Below are positions 63,549 to 64,000 of a stretch of 64,000 nucleotides of DNA, piece by piece. This DNA is from UBA6115 sp012514225 (GTDB lineage Bacteria > Bacillota > Clostridia > Christensenellales > Aristaeellaceae): positions 21,151 through 85,150 of the forward strand of contig DAIOLC010000007.1 in NCBI GenBank assembly GCA_036756425.1, in the 5' to 3' direction. Position numbers and translations under genes: made by a program. A model generated the notes under the pieces. It saw nothing but the letters and a program-made list of their open reading frames with translations, did no database searches and had not been told where the DNA came from. Numbering within the stretch: position 1 is the first letter of the stretch; every line of letters starts with the position of its first letter.

Positions 63549-64000
63549 ATGACTTTTGGGGCAATGTTCGGCATCGCAGGCTGCGCGGCCGCCGCCCTGG
63601 CGCTGTACGCCTACTGCGCGAAAGCCGAGCGCGACGAGGAAGCGCAGCTGCTGCGCCTGAGGGAAAGCCCCCTGTACCTGCAGCTGTGGCAAAAATTGAA
63701 CGACCTCTCCCACTACGACCTGGACCAGGTGCGCGTCGAATGCAGCGGCGTCACCGTCACCAGCGTCTGCCCCGCCCACACCCTTTTGTCCTTCCCCTTC
63801 AAGCACAACGGCAACAGCAAGCGCAACGACGCCTTCACCCGCCTGTACGCCGAGCTCATCGCGCGGGACTTCCCGATTTTCACGCGCCCCGGCGCCTACA
63901 AGCTGCGGCGCTACCGCGTTTACCGCGTCAACGGCAAGCCGGAGGAGGCCTACGCCTTCATCATGCGCCGCGGCTACAAGGACTTCCTGCTCACCGAGCG
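63549..64000 (+). CDS. Unknown membrane-anchored protein, partial
   Basis: ATG 63549 opens a frame that runs off the right edge (at least 150 residues). The first ~22 residues (MTFGAMFGIAGCAAAALALYAY) are hydrophobic, probably an N-terminal anchor. The rest is soluble, with Tyr, Arg and Leu-rich strands and helices (SPLYLQLWQKLNDL, VRVECSGVTVTSV, YKLRRYRVYRVNG). I recognise no family. The ribosome site (AAAGGGGCGA) is modest. Confidence 0.6.
   Translation, partial: MTFGAMFGIAGCAAAALALYAYCAKAERDEEAQLLRLRESPLYLQLWQKLNDLSHYDLDQVRVECSGVTVTSVCPAHTLLSFPFKHNGNSKRNDAFTRLYAELIARDFPIFTRPGAYKLRRYRVYRVNGKPEEAYAFIMRRGYKDFLLTE

Noticed and set aside
63118..63564. 148-codon minus-strand ORF over the DnaA-box cluster
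   Set aside because: It crosses the last gene's promoter and the mmsA promoter region, has no ribosome site and no recognisable sequence.

Overview
The window looks like chromosome from a GC-rich low-G+C-phylum bacterium, that is, a high-GC Clostridia-type Firmicute. The reasons are strong GGAGG ribosome binding sites, vegetative promoters of the TTGACA-N17-TATAAT type, an ileS T-box leader, a CIRCE-controlled groESL operon, and gene neighbourhoods such as ybaB-recR, comEC-holA and walJ. Base composition is roughly two-thirds G+C by eye, so most non-coding frames stay open and many long antisense ORFs are artefacts. I cannot name the species from sequence alone.

Layout. (1) 1-12.78 kb, minus strand: a five-gene cluster read from one promoter at about 12.75 kb. 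It encodes a membrane-anchored vWA protein, a 1,173-aa tubulin/FtsZ-like protein, an uncharacterised 849-aa protein, a zinc-ribbon P-loop GTPase, and a GAP1-N2-like protein cut by the left window edge. I consider this the most likely under-described system here. (2) 12.9-27.1 kb: housekeeping and metabolic genes. They are ileS with its T-box; recD2-comF-tcdA; and on the minus strand recX, two serine hydrolases, lgt, an aldo/keto reductase with a ferredoxin tail, a CBM9-like protein and a flavodiiron protein. (3) 27.2-35.04 kb: an oligopeptide ABC transporter operon (SBP, two permeases, two ATPases, a 67-aa membrane protein). The OppC-like permease carries an RCC1-type seven-bladed propeller between TM1 and the permease core, and the OppF-like ATPase carries a ~185-aa coiled-coil insertion. 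(4) 35.3-44.5 kb, minus strand: gloA, rmuC, tdk, recR, ybaB, topB, a SpoIID/SH3 protein and a 56-aa ferredoxin. (5) 44.6-51.1 kb, plus strand: walJ, a frameshifted CPBP protease, an MBL hydrolase, comEC, holA and rsmG. (6) 51.1-63.0 kb: a TrmH-type methyltransferase and MrfA helicase (minus), a Ca-type P-ATPase, a peptidoglycan-binding protein, gph, groES-groEL and a methylmalonate-semialdehyde dehydrogenase. (7) 63.0-64.0 kb: a DnaA-box-like cluster and the start of an unknown membrane-anchored protein.

Several intergenic spaces (35.17-35.30, 58.43-58.86 and 61.05-61.46 kb) hold short interspersed or tandem repeats that recur within the window. The genes form ordinary co-transcribed strings with 1-8 nt overlaps, so most functional inferences come from protein motifs and operon structure rather than from experiment.
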